This document shows positions 52,276 through 62,478 of a stretch of DNA of 64,000 nt, piece by piece. Position numbers and translations under genes: made by a program. The notes below the pieces were generated by a model. That model ran no database searches. It saw only the letters and a program-made list of their open reading frames with translations, and was not told where the DNA came from. Source of the stretch: JACMLD01 sp038229695. Lineage in GTDB: Bacteria > Bacteroidota > Bacteroidia > Chitinophagales > Chitinophagaceae. The stretch spans positions 1 through 64,000 of the forward strand of contig JBBROE010000008.1 in NCBI GenBank assembly GCA_038229695.1. The letters are read 5' to 3'. Every line of letters starts with the position of its first letter. Positions within the stretch are counted from its first letter, which is position 1.

Positions 52276-54045
52276 TTGCCCCCTGTACTGCATATCGACA
52301 AGCTCGGGGTTTCATTTTCCGGTGAGCAGGGCCAGCACCATGCCCTGCGCAACGCCAGCTTCTCTGTCGACCGCGGTGAAATCATTGCCCTTGTTGGCGA
52401 ATCCGGTTCAGGGAAATCAGTAACCGCGTTATCTGTACTGCAGCTGCTGCCGCCGGATACCACGCATTATGCCGGAAGTATCTGGTTTGCAGAAAACGGC
52501 CAACCGACTGTAGACCTCCTCAAAGCAGGTGCCGGCCAGTTACGGAGCTTCCGGGGAGGCCGGATAGGCATGATTTTCCAGGAGCCCATGACCTCGCTCA
52601 ACCCGGTCACCACCTGCGGAAAACAAGTGATGGAGGCGGTTCGCACCCACCACCGCATGACCACCGCCGCCGCCCGGGAGAAAACACTTGCCCTTTTCGA
52701 AAAAGTACAATTGCCGGATCCAACGGACATGTTTAACCGCTACCCGCACCAACTCAGCGGCGGGCAGAAACAGCGGGTAATGATTGCCATGGCGATGAGT
52801 GCCGAACCGGCATTGCTGATTTGCGACGAGCCCACCACGGCCCTCGACGTTACCGTGCAGCAGACCATCCTCGACCTCATCCGAACGCTGCAGCACGAAA
52901 CCGGTATGGCCGTTATCTTTATCACGCACGACCTGGCACTGGTCGCGGGGATTGCTGACCGCGTGGTGGTGATGTACCAGGGCAGTATCGTGGAACAGGG
53001 GAACGTGCAAACCATCATGCTGCACCCATCATACCCGTATACGCAGGCACTCCTCGCCTGCAGGCCCGAGCTGCACCGCCGCGGCGACCGGCTGCCCGTA
53101 GTAGCCGACTTCCTCGGCAACAGTGACACCGCTAAAAGCGTATACCCAACAGCGTTAGTAAATGGAAAAAACACTGATTTAACCTGCAACAGCCCGTCGC
53201 CCGGCATCCTCCTTGAAGTAAAGCATCTCTCGGTCTGGTTCCCGCAGCAAAAAAGTTTCACCGGCCGCGTGCTTCGTTTCAGCCGCGCGGTCGACGATGT
53301 GAGCTTCGCCGTGCAGCGCGGGGAAACCCTGGGCCTTGTCGGCGAATCCGGCTGCGGTAAAACTACGCTGAGCCGCGCCCTCCTGCGGTTGATTGAACCC
53401 ACCTCCGGAGAAATCATTTTCAACGGGCACAACTGGCTGCAGTACCCACCGGCAACGCTCCGCAGCAGCAGGAAGCAGCTCCAGATCATTTTCCAGGATC
53501 CCTATTCGGCCCTCAACCCGTCCATCACTGTCGGCAATGCACTGATGGAGGTCCTCCGCGTACATTACCGGCAGGATTCGGTAAGCGCGCGCCGGCGGCG
53601 GGTAGCCGACCTGCTGGCCAAAGTGGGCCTGCTGCCCGAGCATGCGAACCGCTATCCCCACGCCTTCAGCGGCGGACAACGCCAGCGGGTTGTCATCGCG
53701 CGGGCACTGGCCACTTCGCCGTCGTTTCTTATCTGCGACGAAAGTGTAAGCGCACTGGATGTAAGCGTACAGGCCCAGGTGCTCAATTTGCTGAATGATC
53801 TCAAAAAGGAATTCGGGTTCACCATCATTTTTATCTCTCATAACCTTTCCGTAGTGCATTATATCAGCGACCGCATCATGGTGATGCAGCAGGGAAAGAT
53901 CATCGAAACGGGCACGGCGGACCAGGTGTACCACCACCCCACGGAGGCCTACACGAGGAGATTAATAGCCGCGATACCCGAAATTACAGCCGCCGCAGGC
54001 ACTCGCCACCAGGACTTTTTGCAACACCCGGGAACGTTGCCGTAA
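52276..54045 (+). CDS. ABC transporter with two ATPase domains (dipeptide type)
   Basis: This 589-residue DppD-DppF fusion, like YejF, has in the first half Walker A GESGSGKS, signature LSGGQKQR, Walker B LLICDEPTTALD and the H-loop in FITHDL. The second half has GESGCGKT, FSGGQRQR, FLICDESVSALD and ISHNL; Ser replaces the usual Pro after DE. The start is TTG at 52276; a stop lies 22 bases upstream and no ATG is available. It would energise peptide or nickel uptake, but no permease or binding-protein gene is adjacent. Confidence 0.9.
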   Translation: MPPVLHIDKLGVSFSGEQGQHHALRNASFSVDRGEIIALVGESGSGKSVTALSVLQLLPPDTTHYAGSIWFAENGQPTVDLLKAGAGQLRSFRGGRIGMIFQEPMTSLNPVTTCGKQVMEAVRTHHRMTTAAAREKTLALFEKVQLPDPTDMFNRYPHQLSGGQKQRVMIAMAMSAEPALLICDEPTTALDVTVQQTILDLIRTLQHETGMAVIFITHDLALVAGIADRVVVMYQGSIVEQGNVQTIMLHPSYPYTQALLACRPELHRRGDRLPVVADFLGNSDTAKSVYPTALVNGKNTDLTCNSPSPGILLEVKHLSVWFPQQKSFTGRVLRFSRAVDDVSFAVQRGETLGLVGESGCGKTTLSRALLRLIEPTSGEIIFNGHNWLQYPPATLRSSRKQLQIIFQDPYSALNPSITVGNALMEVLRVHYRQDSVSARRRRVADLLAKVGLLPEHANRYPHAFSGGQRQRVVIARALATSPSFLICDESVSALDVSVQAQVLNLLNDLKKEFGFTIIFISHNLSVVHYISDRIMVMQQGKIIETGTADQVYHHPTEAYTRRLIAAIPEITAAAGTRHQDFLQHPGTLP

Positions 54046-54192
54046 CGGGGATCATGCTGCCAAGCGCGATGCCGCCGAACTGAGCGTAGCAACGGTGCTG
54101 CCCATTGATCCGCTGCCGGAAAACCCGTAAATAAGCAGCAGAAAACCTAATCTAAAACACCTATTTTTGCCCACAATTATAATATTTATACC

Positions 54193-55068
54193 ATGGCTGT
54201 TTTAGTGAATAAGGATTCCAGAATTATCGTGCAGGGCTTTACCGGCACCGAAGGCAGTTTCCACGCTACGCAGATGATCGAATACGGCACGCAGGTAGTC
54301 GGCGGCGTTACCCCCGGGAAGGGCGGCACCACGCACCTCGATCGCCCCGTATTCAATACCGTGGCCGATGCTGTAAAAAGTACCGGCGCCAACGTGAGCA
54401 TCATCTTCGTGCCACCGGCATTTGCTGCCGATGCCATCATGGAAGCAGCAGATGCGGGCATTGCACTGGTGGTATGTATCACCGAAGGCATCCCGGTGCA
54501 GGATATGGTAAAAGCTAAAAATTTTTTAGTGGGCAGATCAACCCGCCTCATCGGGCCCAACTGCCCCGGAGTTATCACTGCCGGTGAATGTAAAGTGGGT
54601 ATCATGCCCGGTTTTGTTTTTAAACCCGGCCGCATTGGCGTGGTATCCAAGAGCGGAACGCTTACCTACGAAGCGGCTGACCAGGTGGCGAAGGCAGGCC
54701 TTGGAATTTCCACCGCTATCGGTATTGGCGGAGACCCGATCATCGGCACACCCACGCGCGATGCCGTGGAGTTGCTCATGAACGACCCCGAAACAGATGG
54801 CATTATCATGATTGGTGAAATCGGTGGCAGCATGGAAGCAGAAGCGGCAGAGTGGGTGAAAGCCAACGGCAAAAAACCGGTCGTGGGTTTCATCGCCGGC
54901 CAGACAGCGCCTCCCGGCCGCAGGATGGGACATGCCGGCGCGATCATCGGCGGTGCGGATGATACGGCTGCAGCGAAAATGAAAATCATGGCTGCCTGCG
55001 GCATTTATGTTGTGCAGAGCCCGGCCGACATCGGCAAAAAAATGGCTGAAGTGATCAATAAGAAATAA
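54193..55068 (+). CDS. sucD: Succinate-CoA ligase, alpha subunit
   Basis: This 291-residue protein has the CoA-binding Rossmann domain (GFTGTEGSFHATQMIEYGT; GGVTPGKGGTTHL) and the conserved GPNCPG...GIMPGF stretch. The phosphohistidine segment GRRMGHAGAIIGG is near residue 248. It joins succinyl-CoA cleavage to ATP or GTP formation in the TCA cycle with SucC, which is not encoded beside it. Two back-to-back terminators follow. Confidence 0.96.
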   Translation: MAVLVNKDSRIIVQGFTGTEGSFHATQMIEYGTQVVGGVTPGKGGTTHLDRPVFNTVADAVKSTGANVSIIFVPPAFAADAIMEAADAGIALVVCITEGIPVQDMVKAKNFLVGRSTRLIGPNCPGVITAGECKVGIMPGFVFKPGRIGVVSKSGTLTYEAADQVAKAGLGISTAIGIGGDPIIGTPTRDAVELLMNDPETDGIIMIGEIGGSMEAEAAEWVKANGKKPVVGFIAGQTAPPGRRMGHAGAIIGGADDTAAAKMKIMAACGIYVVQSPADIGKKMAEVINKK

Positions 55069-55088
55069 GCTTTCACAATAACTCGTTA

Positions 55089-55116
55089 GTCCCCCGGCCC
55101 CGGGGGACTTTTTTTT
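55089..55116 (+). terminator. Intrinsic terminator after sucD
   Basis: A GC-rich stem from GTCCCCCGG (55089-55097) and CCGGGGGAC (55100-55108) with a tight loop is followed by a run of eight T. It lies 20 bases after the sucD stop. Confidence 0.92.
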
Positions 55117-55233
55117 ATCGTTCTATATCGGTTGCCCCTTCCTGTTATACTGATTATTGACGGGCGGCAGTGCAAGGCCAGGCAGCGTTGTGTCACTCCC
55201 TTGTACAGCAGTGCCGGCCGCAGCTACCGGCAT

Positions 55234-55258
55234 AAAAAAGCCCCGCACGAAGCGGGGC
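55234..55258 (-). terminator. Intrinsic terminator of the DUF4476 gene
   Basis: On the minus strand, GCCCCGC (55258-55252) and GCGGGGC (55246-55240) enclose a five-base loop and are followed by six T. It lies 18 bases beyond the stop of the minus-strand gene. Confidence 0.9.
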
Positions 55259-55276
55259 CCAAACCAACCGGTCTTC

Positions 55277-55999
55277 CTACCGGGCATTGTGCAAAAAAAC
55301 AAACAATTGGTTCCTTGCCTGTTCGGTGCGAAAGGCGCTGCTGACCACGGCAAAATTATTTTTGTCGAAGGTGGACCGGTAAGCCATCCGGGCAAAATCA
55401 AGCCGGTCGGCATCATCCCTGAAATACTGCGCCAATGTTTTCACCTGTATCGCGGTAACGGTATGGTCACTCACCAGCCGGCTGGCATATAACATGCGGC
55501 CGCGATCATTTTCGCGATCCATCACCCGCTGTGCCGCAAAGAAATCGTCATCGGGCAGCAGGCTGGCGGAAACATTGCCGTGATCGAAATCAGGGTATTC
55601 ATCGCGTCCGAACCGGCGGTCCTCACCGCGTTCCCCGCGTACTACCAGCATCGGTATATCGGTGATGCGCGCTGTGCCCCTGTTATTCAGTTCAACAAGG
55701 GTAGAGAAGGCGGGCCGGATACTTACCCCACCGCTGTAGAGCAGTTCTTCGCGATCGCGGCCCCAGCGGCTGCTGCCAAAATCATGGACCGCAAATACTG
55801 TAATGGAATGCAGGCCGGGCCTCATATTATTGAAGACAATACTGTTCCCAATCTGCCGGTCAGCACGGTTGCCGTCGACCATGACACGGAATTCTGTACG
55901 GCCGCTTGCAGTCACCGTTAAACGACCGGGAATAATCGCAGCAAAACTGGCCGCTGACATCAATAATGCGCCAAATAAGAGGGTAGCAATTCTTTTCAT
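55277..55999 (-). CDS. Exported DUF4476 protein
   Basis: This 240-residue protein has a signal peptide (LLFGALLMSAASFAA). A beta-rich first half follows (MVDGNRADRQIGNSIVFNNMRPG, LHSITVFAV) that looks like a PEGA-like or surface domain. The C-terminal helical DUF4476 domain runs from about residue 145 (DDFFAAQRVMDREN to ARNQLFVFLHNAR). DUF4476 is frequent in Bacteroidota with unknown function. An AT-rich leader precedes it. Confidence 0.88.
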   Translation of the reverse strand: MKRIATLLFGALLMSAASFAAIIPGRLTVTASGRTEFRVMVDGNRADRQIGNSIVFNNMRPGLHSITVFAVHDFGSSRWGRDREELLYSGGVSIRPAFSTLVELNNRGTARITDIPMLVVRGERGEDRRFGRDEYPDFDHGNVSASLLPDDDFFAAQRVMDRENDRGRMLYASRLVSDHTVTAIQVKTLAQYFRDDADRLDFARMAYRSTFDKNNFAVVSSAFRTEQARNQLFVFLHNAR

Positions 56000-56315
56000 T
56001 ACTTTAAATTTTTATGTGAAAAATTTTGTGCGTCTTTTCAATCAAAAAAAACAACTGTATTAAAGACCGTAACACGTAAGCGGCGTTAAAAGCCCGAAGC
56101 ATAAGAAATTGTTAAGTCAACCCCCTGATAATCAACCCTGCAAATAACCGCAGGGAATACCATTATTTTGCAGCCTGTTGCGGGAAACAGGATCGGGCCT
56201 GGCGTAGAATGTCGCAGGTAAAATGACCGGGGATAGGCAAGCACGCAATGGATATGCAAAACCGGGGCAGGCCGCATCCCATATTCAACTTAATTATCTT
56301 TATAAAAAGTGCAGC

Positions 56316-59300
56316 ATGGCAGTGAACAGAATTACGGGCTGGATCATCACGATACTGTTGACGACAATGCTTCCCGCGGCGGGGCAGGACGGGCATCCCC
56401 CGTATGGTATATGGTGGAAAACGGTCGACTCCCTTTCCGCCGGAAAAGGGCTAACCCGGTCTGCCCTTGCGGAAGTACAACGGATATATACAACCGCAAA
56501 AAAAGAAAAAAACGAGGCACAGCTGATTAGAAGCCTGGTGTACGAATCTTACCTGGAACAAAATATAACCGAAGCAGACAGCACCGACTTCCTGCGCTGG
56601 CAGCACGAAGCCGCCGCGGCCACGCAGCCGGCAAAAAGCATCCTGTTGTCAATTCGCGCAGAACGACTGTACGATTATTACCAGCAGCGCCGCTGGGAGA
56701 TAGCCGCGCAATCGCCCACTGCGGGCTTTCTTCAAAAAGATCCGGCCACCTGGAGCAGTCGCGACTTCACCGATCAAATCAGTGCATTGTACCTGGCCTC
56801 CCTGCAAGACGCCCGGCTGCTGCAGCAGACGAGCCTGGCCTCCTTTGAACCCGTCCTGATCAAAGGAAACGCCCGGAACCTGCGGCCCACGCTGTTTGAT
56901 TTGCTTGCCTACCGGGCACTCTCCTATTTCACCGCGGGCGAAAGGGACCTGACTAACCCAGGCGCCTTCCAGCTCAACAAGCCGGACTATTTTTTGCCGG
57001 CAAAATCTTTTACCGCGGTTTCCCTGGCGGACGGAGATACCGCTGCTCACCTCCTCAAAGCCCTGCGCATCTACCAGCAATTGCTGGCCTTTCATGAAAA
57101 CGATATCCGGCCCGGCCCCTGGATAGCAGCCGACATTGCCCGGTTGCAATTTGTAAAGCAGCAGGGAACGGTGGCAAACGAGGATTCACTGTTCCTCCTG
57201 CGGCTGCTTGAAATTCAGCGCCAATACCCAACCGTTCCTGAAGCAGATTATGCCGCCTACCTCGCCGCAGCTGCCTATGCTGAAAAAGCCAACGCCTGGA
57301 ATCCACTCCTCCCACAGGCCGACAGCAACAACCGGTATGGTTTTCAAAAAGCCGCGGCGATCTGCCGGCAGGTCGTGGCCAAACCTGACTCATCTGAAGG
57401 AAAAGCTGCCTGCTTTAACTTATTGCAACAACTGGAACAGGCCACGCTGCAACTCCAAACCGAAAAAGTAAACTTGCCCGGGCAGCCCTTCCGGACCCTG
57501 GTTAGTTACAAGAATTTAGCTGGCCTATACTGCCGCCTCATTGCCCTGCCGGCGGAGCCCGATCCGAAAACGGATATACGGAATGACGACAACTACTGGC
57601 AGGATCTTTCGCACCGGACTGCCTTACGTTCATGGCAACAGCCGCTGCCTGACCCCGGTGACCTGCAGCCCCACCGCGCAGAAATTAAAGTTGATGCGCT
57701 GGCGGCGGGCAGGTATATCCTGCTGACCTCCGCCAACGCTGATTTCTCTTTGGACAACAACCCGATGGCCGCACAATATTTTTATGTCTCTGCCATCAGT
57801 TTCATCAACAGCGGAGATGCGTATTTTATCCTCAACCGCGAAAACGGTATGCCACTCGACGGGGCGGCTGTGCAGGCCTGGTGGTCGGTGTACGACTACA
57901 ACAGCCGGTCATACAGGAAAACAAAAGGAGAAAAATATTCGGCGGATAGTCATGGCTACTTCCGGCTCACAGGCATGATTCGCCGTGAAATGCTCCTGCT
58001 GGATATCACGGCCGGGAACGACCGCCTTTTCTTAACCGATGGACAGTACAGCTATTTCCGCCCGGCCCGCCCGGACACCGGTAAGGGCAAAGCCGAATCT
58101 TATGAACTGGATGAAGCGCGGGTATTTTATTTTACCGACCGGAGCATTTACCGCCCCGGGCAACAGCTGTTCTTCAAAGGCATCGTTACCACAAAGGATT
58201 TCCGTAGCCATCGGAACAAACCGCTGGCCGGGCACCAGTCGACCGTTTATTTGCATAACGCCAACGGGGAAACGCTGGATTCGGTGGCTGTCACCACTAA
58301 CAGCTACGGTTCATGTTCCGGCAGCTTCCTGTTACCCCGCGGCCTGCTCAACGGAAACTTCACGATCTTGAATGATGATATCGACGGCGACGTGACGGTG
58401 TCCGTGGAAGAATACAAGCGGCCGAAGTATGCCATCAGTTATGATTCGCTGATGGCTGATTACGCGGTGTATGACAGCGTCCGCGTTACCGGCGTAGCCA
58501 AAGGGTATGCCGGCAACAGCATCGGGGGCGCCACGGTCAGCTACCGGGTGCAGCGCGTACCCCGCTTTATCTATTCCTGGCAGGCCTGGAGAGGGAGCAT
58601 GGACCGCGGTGGCAACATGGAGATCGCCCATGGCGTAACCACCACCAATGCGGAGGGCCGCTTCACGATTCCTTTTCAGGCCTTGCCCGATGCTTCGATC
58701 AGTGCGGCGTTACTGCCGGTATTCGACTACCGGGTAAGCGCAGACGTTACCGATGGCAACGGCGAAACCAGGAGTGCGGAAATTACAGTGCCAATCGCTT
58801 ACCAAACCACCCGCCTGGCCCTCTCAGTTCCTGCCTCGGTGGCCACCGACAGCCTCCGAACCATCAGCATCCAAAGCTCGCATATCAATGGCTTGTTTCG
58901 TCCCACCCTGGTCAATGTATACCTCTATCGCCTTCATGCCCCGGATCGCCTCATCAGGAAGCGCTACTGGGAAACCCCGGATGCTTTTCCGCTGACGGAA
59001 GCGGTCTTCGTTAAAAACTTTCCGCATGATGAATACCGGGACGAATCCGACTATAGGAACTGGCCCCGCGAACAAATCTACCTGCGAAAAATAGACAGCA
59101 CGGTCAGCTCCGGGCATTTTGATCTGCCAGCCGCAAAGCTGCCACCGGGCTGGTACGCGGCGGAAGCCAGCACCCTGGATAAAAATGGCGACACGATAAA
59201 AGACATTGCCTTCACCTTGCTGTACGACAGCAAAACAATGGCGGTACCCGCACCTACTTATACCTGGACTGTAGACAAGACCGGACCGCTGCAGCCCGGC

Positions 59301-62300
59301 GAACTGGGTTCGATCACCACCGGCACAACCCTGCCCCGTTTCTTCCTAATCCGGGAAACGGACAAAAAAGAATTTACGCAACCGCGCTACACATTTGACA
59401 CGGTTGTCAATTCAACTACTGCCACGTTCCGGGCCAGTGACAGCGATCGCGGCGGTTACTGGGTGACCGACCTCTACGTGGCGGATAACCGCTTTTACAG
59501 CCAGCGGCATTTTATCGACATACCGTGGACCAACAAACCACTGGCCGTAACCCTCGGCAGCTTCCGGGATAAGACGTTGCCCGGCAGCACGGAGAAATGG
59601 ACGGTAAACATCAGCGGCCGGGAAAAGGACCGCGTCGCGGCGGAATTGCTCGCCTCGATGTATGATGCATCGCTCGATCAGTTTAAGCCGCACCAGTGGG
59701 CGGTTCCGGGAATTTGGGAAAATTACACAGCCACCCGGAGCTGGGAGGGCGCCAACAATTTTGAAGCGGTACAGGCGCAGCAAAAACTGGTCAACCTGCC
59801 GGTAACATACTTTCAGCAAATTTATGATGCGCTCATCACGGAAAAGCTGGGCAGGACAAGATTCTACCGGCCGGGCATGGTGCAGGATATGGCATTTTCC
59901 GTTCCGGCTCCGGCGCCCGGGACAGACAAAAACGAGTCCGTCTCTGATAAGTTGGCCGGGCATGTAGCGGGAATTCAAGTGAAGTCGAAGGCACTGGATG
60001 AAGTAGTCGTTGCCGGTTATGGAACCACCAGGCCGGCTGCACCGGCAGCCAGCGTCACCGTCCCGACGCGGAAAAATTTTGCCGAAACCGCTTTCTTCTA
60101 CCCGGCCCTGCATACGGACAGTTCGGGTAACGTATCCTTTTCCTTCACGCTGCCGGAGGCGGTAACCCAATGGAAATTCCAGGCCCTGGCCCATACGGCC
60201 GACCTGTCTTTCGGTTACCGAAGTGCCAGTCTCACCACGCAAAAACCGGTGATGGTACAACCCGGCACCCCGCGTTTCCTGCGCGAGGGCGATCACCTGG
60301 AATTATCAGCCAGCGTGGTGAACCTGACCGACAGCGAACAAACCGGCACGGTAGAACTCACGCTCTTCAACACGGCCACCAACGAACCGGTAGACGGGTG
60401 GTTCAACAACATCGCACCCACCCAGTTTTTTACTGCAGCCGCTCACGGTCATGCCACGGTGAAATTTTCCATTGCCGTTCCATTTGAGTACAACAGCGCC
60501 GTAACCTACCGGTTCGTCGTCAGCAGCGGCAACAACAGCGACGGGGAAGAAGCCTCGCTGCCGGTTCTCACCAACCGGATGCTGGTCACCGAGAGCATGC
60601 CCTTGCCTTTCCGCGGCAAGTCGCCCAAAAGTTTCCGGTTCGATAAACTGCTGCAAAGCGGCAACAGCGAAACCCTGCAGCAATACGGCCTCACCGTTGA
60701 GTTCACCGGCAACCCGGCCTGGTACGCGGTGCAGGCACTCCCCTACCTCATGGAATACCCCTGGGAATGTGCGGAGCAGACCTTTAACCGTTACTACGCC
60801 AATGCGCTGGCGGCTAAAATTACCGGCAGCTCTCCTCCCATAAAATCTATTATTGAACGATGGCAGAAATCCGAGACGGCCGCACTGGTGTCGCCCCTGC
60901 AGAAAAATGAAGACCTGAAAAATGTGCTGCTCGAAGAAACGCCGTGGGTGGTTCAGGCGGAATCGGAAAATAAACAGAAAAAAAATATTGCCCGGTTGTT
61001 CGACAGTGCCAGGCTGAATTCGGAAATGAGCGCTTCTTTCGCGAAGATAATGCGGCTTCAAAGCAGCAACGGCGGGTTCGTATGGTTTACGGGTGGCCCG
61101 GAAGACCGGTACATGACCCAGTATGTACTGTCGGGCCTCGGCCACCTCCAGCACCTTGGCGCCCTGCAGCCCCAATGGCTTGCGGCCTGGGAACCGATCC
61201 TGAAATCGGCCGTCGCTTATTGTGATCAGCGGATAAAAGAAGACTATGACGACCTGCTCAAACGCCATCTTTCCCAGGCAAGCTCCATTTCCGCCACCGC
61301 CGTGCAATACCTTTATATGCGCAGCTTTTTCAGCCGCTATAACCTGCCTGGAGCAAGCTTTGGCGCCGTCAATTATTTCAGGGGACAGGCTCAGCGTTCC
61401 TGGTTGAAGCAGCCGCCTTACCTGCAGGGCATGATAGCCCTGGCACTCTACCGGAGCGGCGACCTGAAAACCGCGAAAGATATTATGAAATCGTTACAGC
61501 AAAACGCCGTCCGCAATGACGAGATGGGTATGTATTGGAAAAATAGCGGGGGCGGCTACTACTGGCAGGAATCGCCTGTAGAAACGCAGAGCCTCCTGGT
61601 GGAAGCCTTTGCTGAAATCGTAAAAGACAATGCGCTGACGGATGACTGCAAGACCTGGTTGCTGAAGCAAAAACAGACCAACAACTGGTCTACTACCAGG
61701 GCAACCGCCGAAGCCTGTTACGCCCTGTTGTTGCAGGGCAGCAACTGGCTTGCGCAAACGCCGGAAGCCACGATCACCCTGGGCAGCAAAACCATTAGCA
61801 GTAAGGACAAGGCCGAAAGCGGCACCGGTTATTTCGTGGATCACATTGCAGGTCCATTCGTAAAACCCGCCATGGGAGAGATTACCGTTCGGGTAGCATC
61901 GGCAAAGCCACCGGCTGTCAACGGACCCGCGTGGGGCGCCGTGTACTGGCAATATTTTGAAGACCTCGACAAGATAACGCCGGCAGCCACCCCGCTTTCG
62001 CTAGAGAAACAACTGTTCCGGTCCGTCAATACCGATCGGGGACCTGAACTGCAGCCCGTGAAAGATCGGGAAGAAGTACATACAGGCGATAAAATTATGG
62101 TACGGATTGTACTGCGGTCGGACCGAGACATGGAATACGTACACATGAAGGACATGCGTGCGAGCTGCCTCGAACCGGTGAACGTGCTGAGCGGCTACCG
62201 GTACCAGGGCGGACTCGGATACTACGAAAGTACGAAGGATGCAAGTACCAATTTTTTCTTTCCGCGTATAGCAAAGGGAACTTACGTCTTCGAATACCCG

Positions 62301-62426
62301 CTTTTTGTGACCCATGCCGGTGATTTCAGCAATGGCATCAGCACCGTGCAATGCATGTACGCGCCGGAATTCAGTGCGCACAGCAGCGGAATCAGGCTGA
62401 GCGCTGTAGCAGCAGACCTGCCCTGA
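56316..62426 (+). CDS. Alpha-2-macroglobulin family protein with thioester and TonB-plug-like segment
   Basis: I start at the ATG at 56316, which gives a signal peptide (WIITILLTTMLPAAGQ) and 2,036 residues. An alpha-helical N-terminal part is followed by an MG2 domain (DRSIYRPGQQLFFKGIV near residue 610), the A2M domain (FAETAFFYPALHTDSSG near 1255) and the thioester domain with CAEQ (Cys1485) in EYPWECAEQTFN. The thioester lets the protein trap proteases by covalent bonding. Just before the A2M domain, about residues 1210-1240, are LAGHVAGIQV and DEVVVAGYGTTR, typical of SusC/TonB-dependent receptor plugs. No pbpC gene, the usual partner in proteobacteria, is nearby. Confidence 0.93.
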   Translation: MAVNRITGWIITILLTTMLPAAGQDGHPPYGIWWKTVDSLSAGKGLTRSALAEVQRIYTTAKKEKNEAQLIRSLVYESYLEQNITEADSTDFLRWQHEAAAATQPAKSILLSIRAERLYDYYQQRRWEIAAQSPTAGFLQKDPATWSSRDFTDQISALYLASLQDARLLQQTSLASFEPVLIKGNARNLRPTLFDLLAYRALSYFTAGERDLTNPGAFQLNKPDYFLPAKSFTAVSLADGDTAAHLLKALRIYQQLLAFHENDIRPGPWIAADIARLQFVKQQGTVANEDSLFLLRLLEIQRQYPTVPEADYAAYLAAAAYAEKANAWNPLLPQADSNNRYGFQKAAAICRQVVAKPDSSEGKAACFNLLQQLEQATLQLQTEKVNLPGQPFRTLVSYKNLAGLYCRLIALPAEPDPKTDIRNDDNYWQDLSHRTALRSWQQPLPDPGDLQPHRAEIKVDALAAGRYILLTSANADFSLDNNPMAAQYFYVSAISFINSGDAYFILNRENGMPLDGAAVQAWWSVYDYNSRSYRKTKGEKYSADSHGYFRLTGMIRREMLLLDITAGNDRLFLTDGQYSYFRPARPDTGKGKAESYELDEARVFYFTDRSIYRPGQQLFFKGIVTTKDFRSHRNKPLAGHQSTVYLHNANGETLDSVAVTTNSYGSCSGSFLLPRGLLNGNFTILNDDIDGDVTVSVEEYKRPKYAISYDSLMADYAVYDSVRVTGVAKGYAGNSIGGATVSYRVQRVPRFIYSWQAWRGSMDRGGNMEIAHGVTTTNAEGRFTIPFQALPDASISAALLPVFDYRVSADVTDGNGETRSAEITVPIAYQTTRLALSVPASVATDSLRTISIQSSHINGLFRPTLVNVYLYRLHAPDRLIRKRYWETPDAFPLTEAVFVKNFPHDEYRDESDYRNWPREQIYLRKIDSTVSSGHFDLPAAKLPPGWYAAEASTLDKNGDTIKDIAFTLLYDSKTMAVPAPTYTWTVDKTGPLQPGELGSITTGTTLPRFFLIRETDKKEFTQPRYTFDTVVNSTTATFRASDSDRGGYWVTDLYVADNRFYSQRHFIDIPWTNKPLAVTLGSFRDKTLPGSTEKWTVNISGREKDRVAAELLASMYDASLDQFKPHQWAVPGIWENYTATRSWEGANNFEAVQAQQKLVNLPVTYFQQIYDALITEKLGRTRFYRPGMVQDMAFSVPAPAPGTDKNESVSDKLAGHVAGIQVKSKALDEVVVAGYGTTRPAAPAASVTVPTRKNFAETAFFYPALHTDSSGNVSFSFTLPEAVTQWKFQALAHTADLSFGYRSASLTTQKPVMVQPGTPRFLREGDHLELSASVVNLTDSEQTGTVELTLFNTATNEPVDGWFNNIAPTQFFTAAAHGHATVKFSIAVPFEYNSAVTYRFVVSSGNNSDGEEASLPVLTNRMLVTESMPLPFRGKSPKSFRFDKLLQSGNSETLQQYGLTVEFTGNPAWYAVQALPYLMEYPWECAEQTFNRYYANALAAKITGSSPPIKSIIERWQKSETAALVSPLQKNEDLKNVLLEETPWVVQAESENKQKKNIARLFDSARLNSEMSASFAKIMRLQSSNGGFVWFTGGPEDRYMTQYVLSGLGHLQHLGALQPQWLAAWEPILKSAVAYCDQRIKEDYDDLLKRHLSQASSISATAVQYLYMRSFFSRYNLPGASFGAVNYFRGQAQRSWLKQPPYLQGMIALALYRSGDLKTAKDIMKSLQQNAVRNDEMGMYWKNSGGGYYWQESPVETQSLLVEAFAEIVKDNALTDDCKTWLLKQKQTNNWSTTRATAEACYALLLQGSNWLAQTPEATITLGSKTISSKDKAESGTGYFVDHIAGPFVKPAMGEITVRVASAKPPAVNGPAWGAVYWQYFEDLDKITPAATPLSLEKQLFRSVNTDRGPELQPVKDREEVHTGDKIMVRIVLRSDRDMEYVHMKDMRASCLEPVNVLSGYRYQGGLGYYESTKDASTNFFFPRIAKGTYVFEYPLFVTHAGDFSNGISTVQCMYAPEFSAHSSGIRLSAVAADLP

Positions 62427-62478
62427 CCATTTTGGTCGCCGGGCCGACCTGTAACACGCATCGCAGAAAAGAACATTC

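Noticed and set aside
59412..61307. Long minus-strand frames of about 290 and 330 codons
   Set aside because: They lie opposite the alpha-2-macroglobulin gene and arise from its GC-rich codon use; there is no motif or start context.
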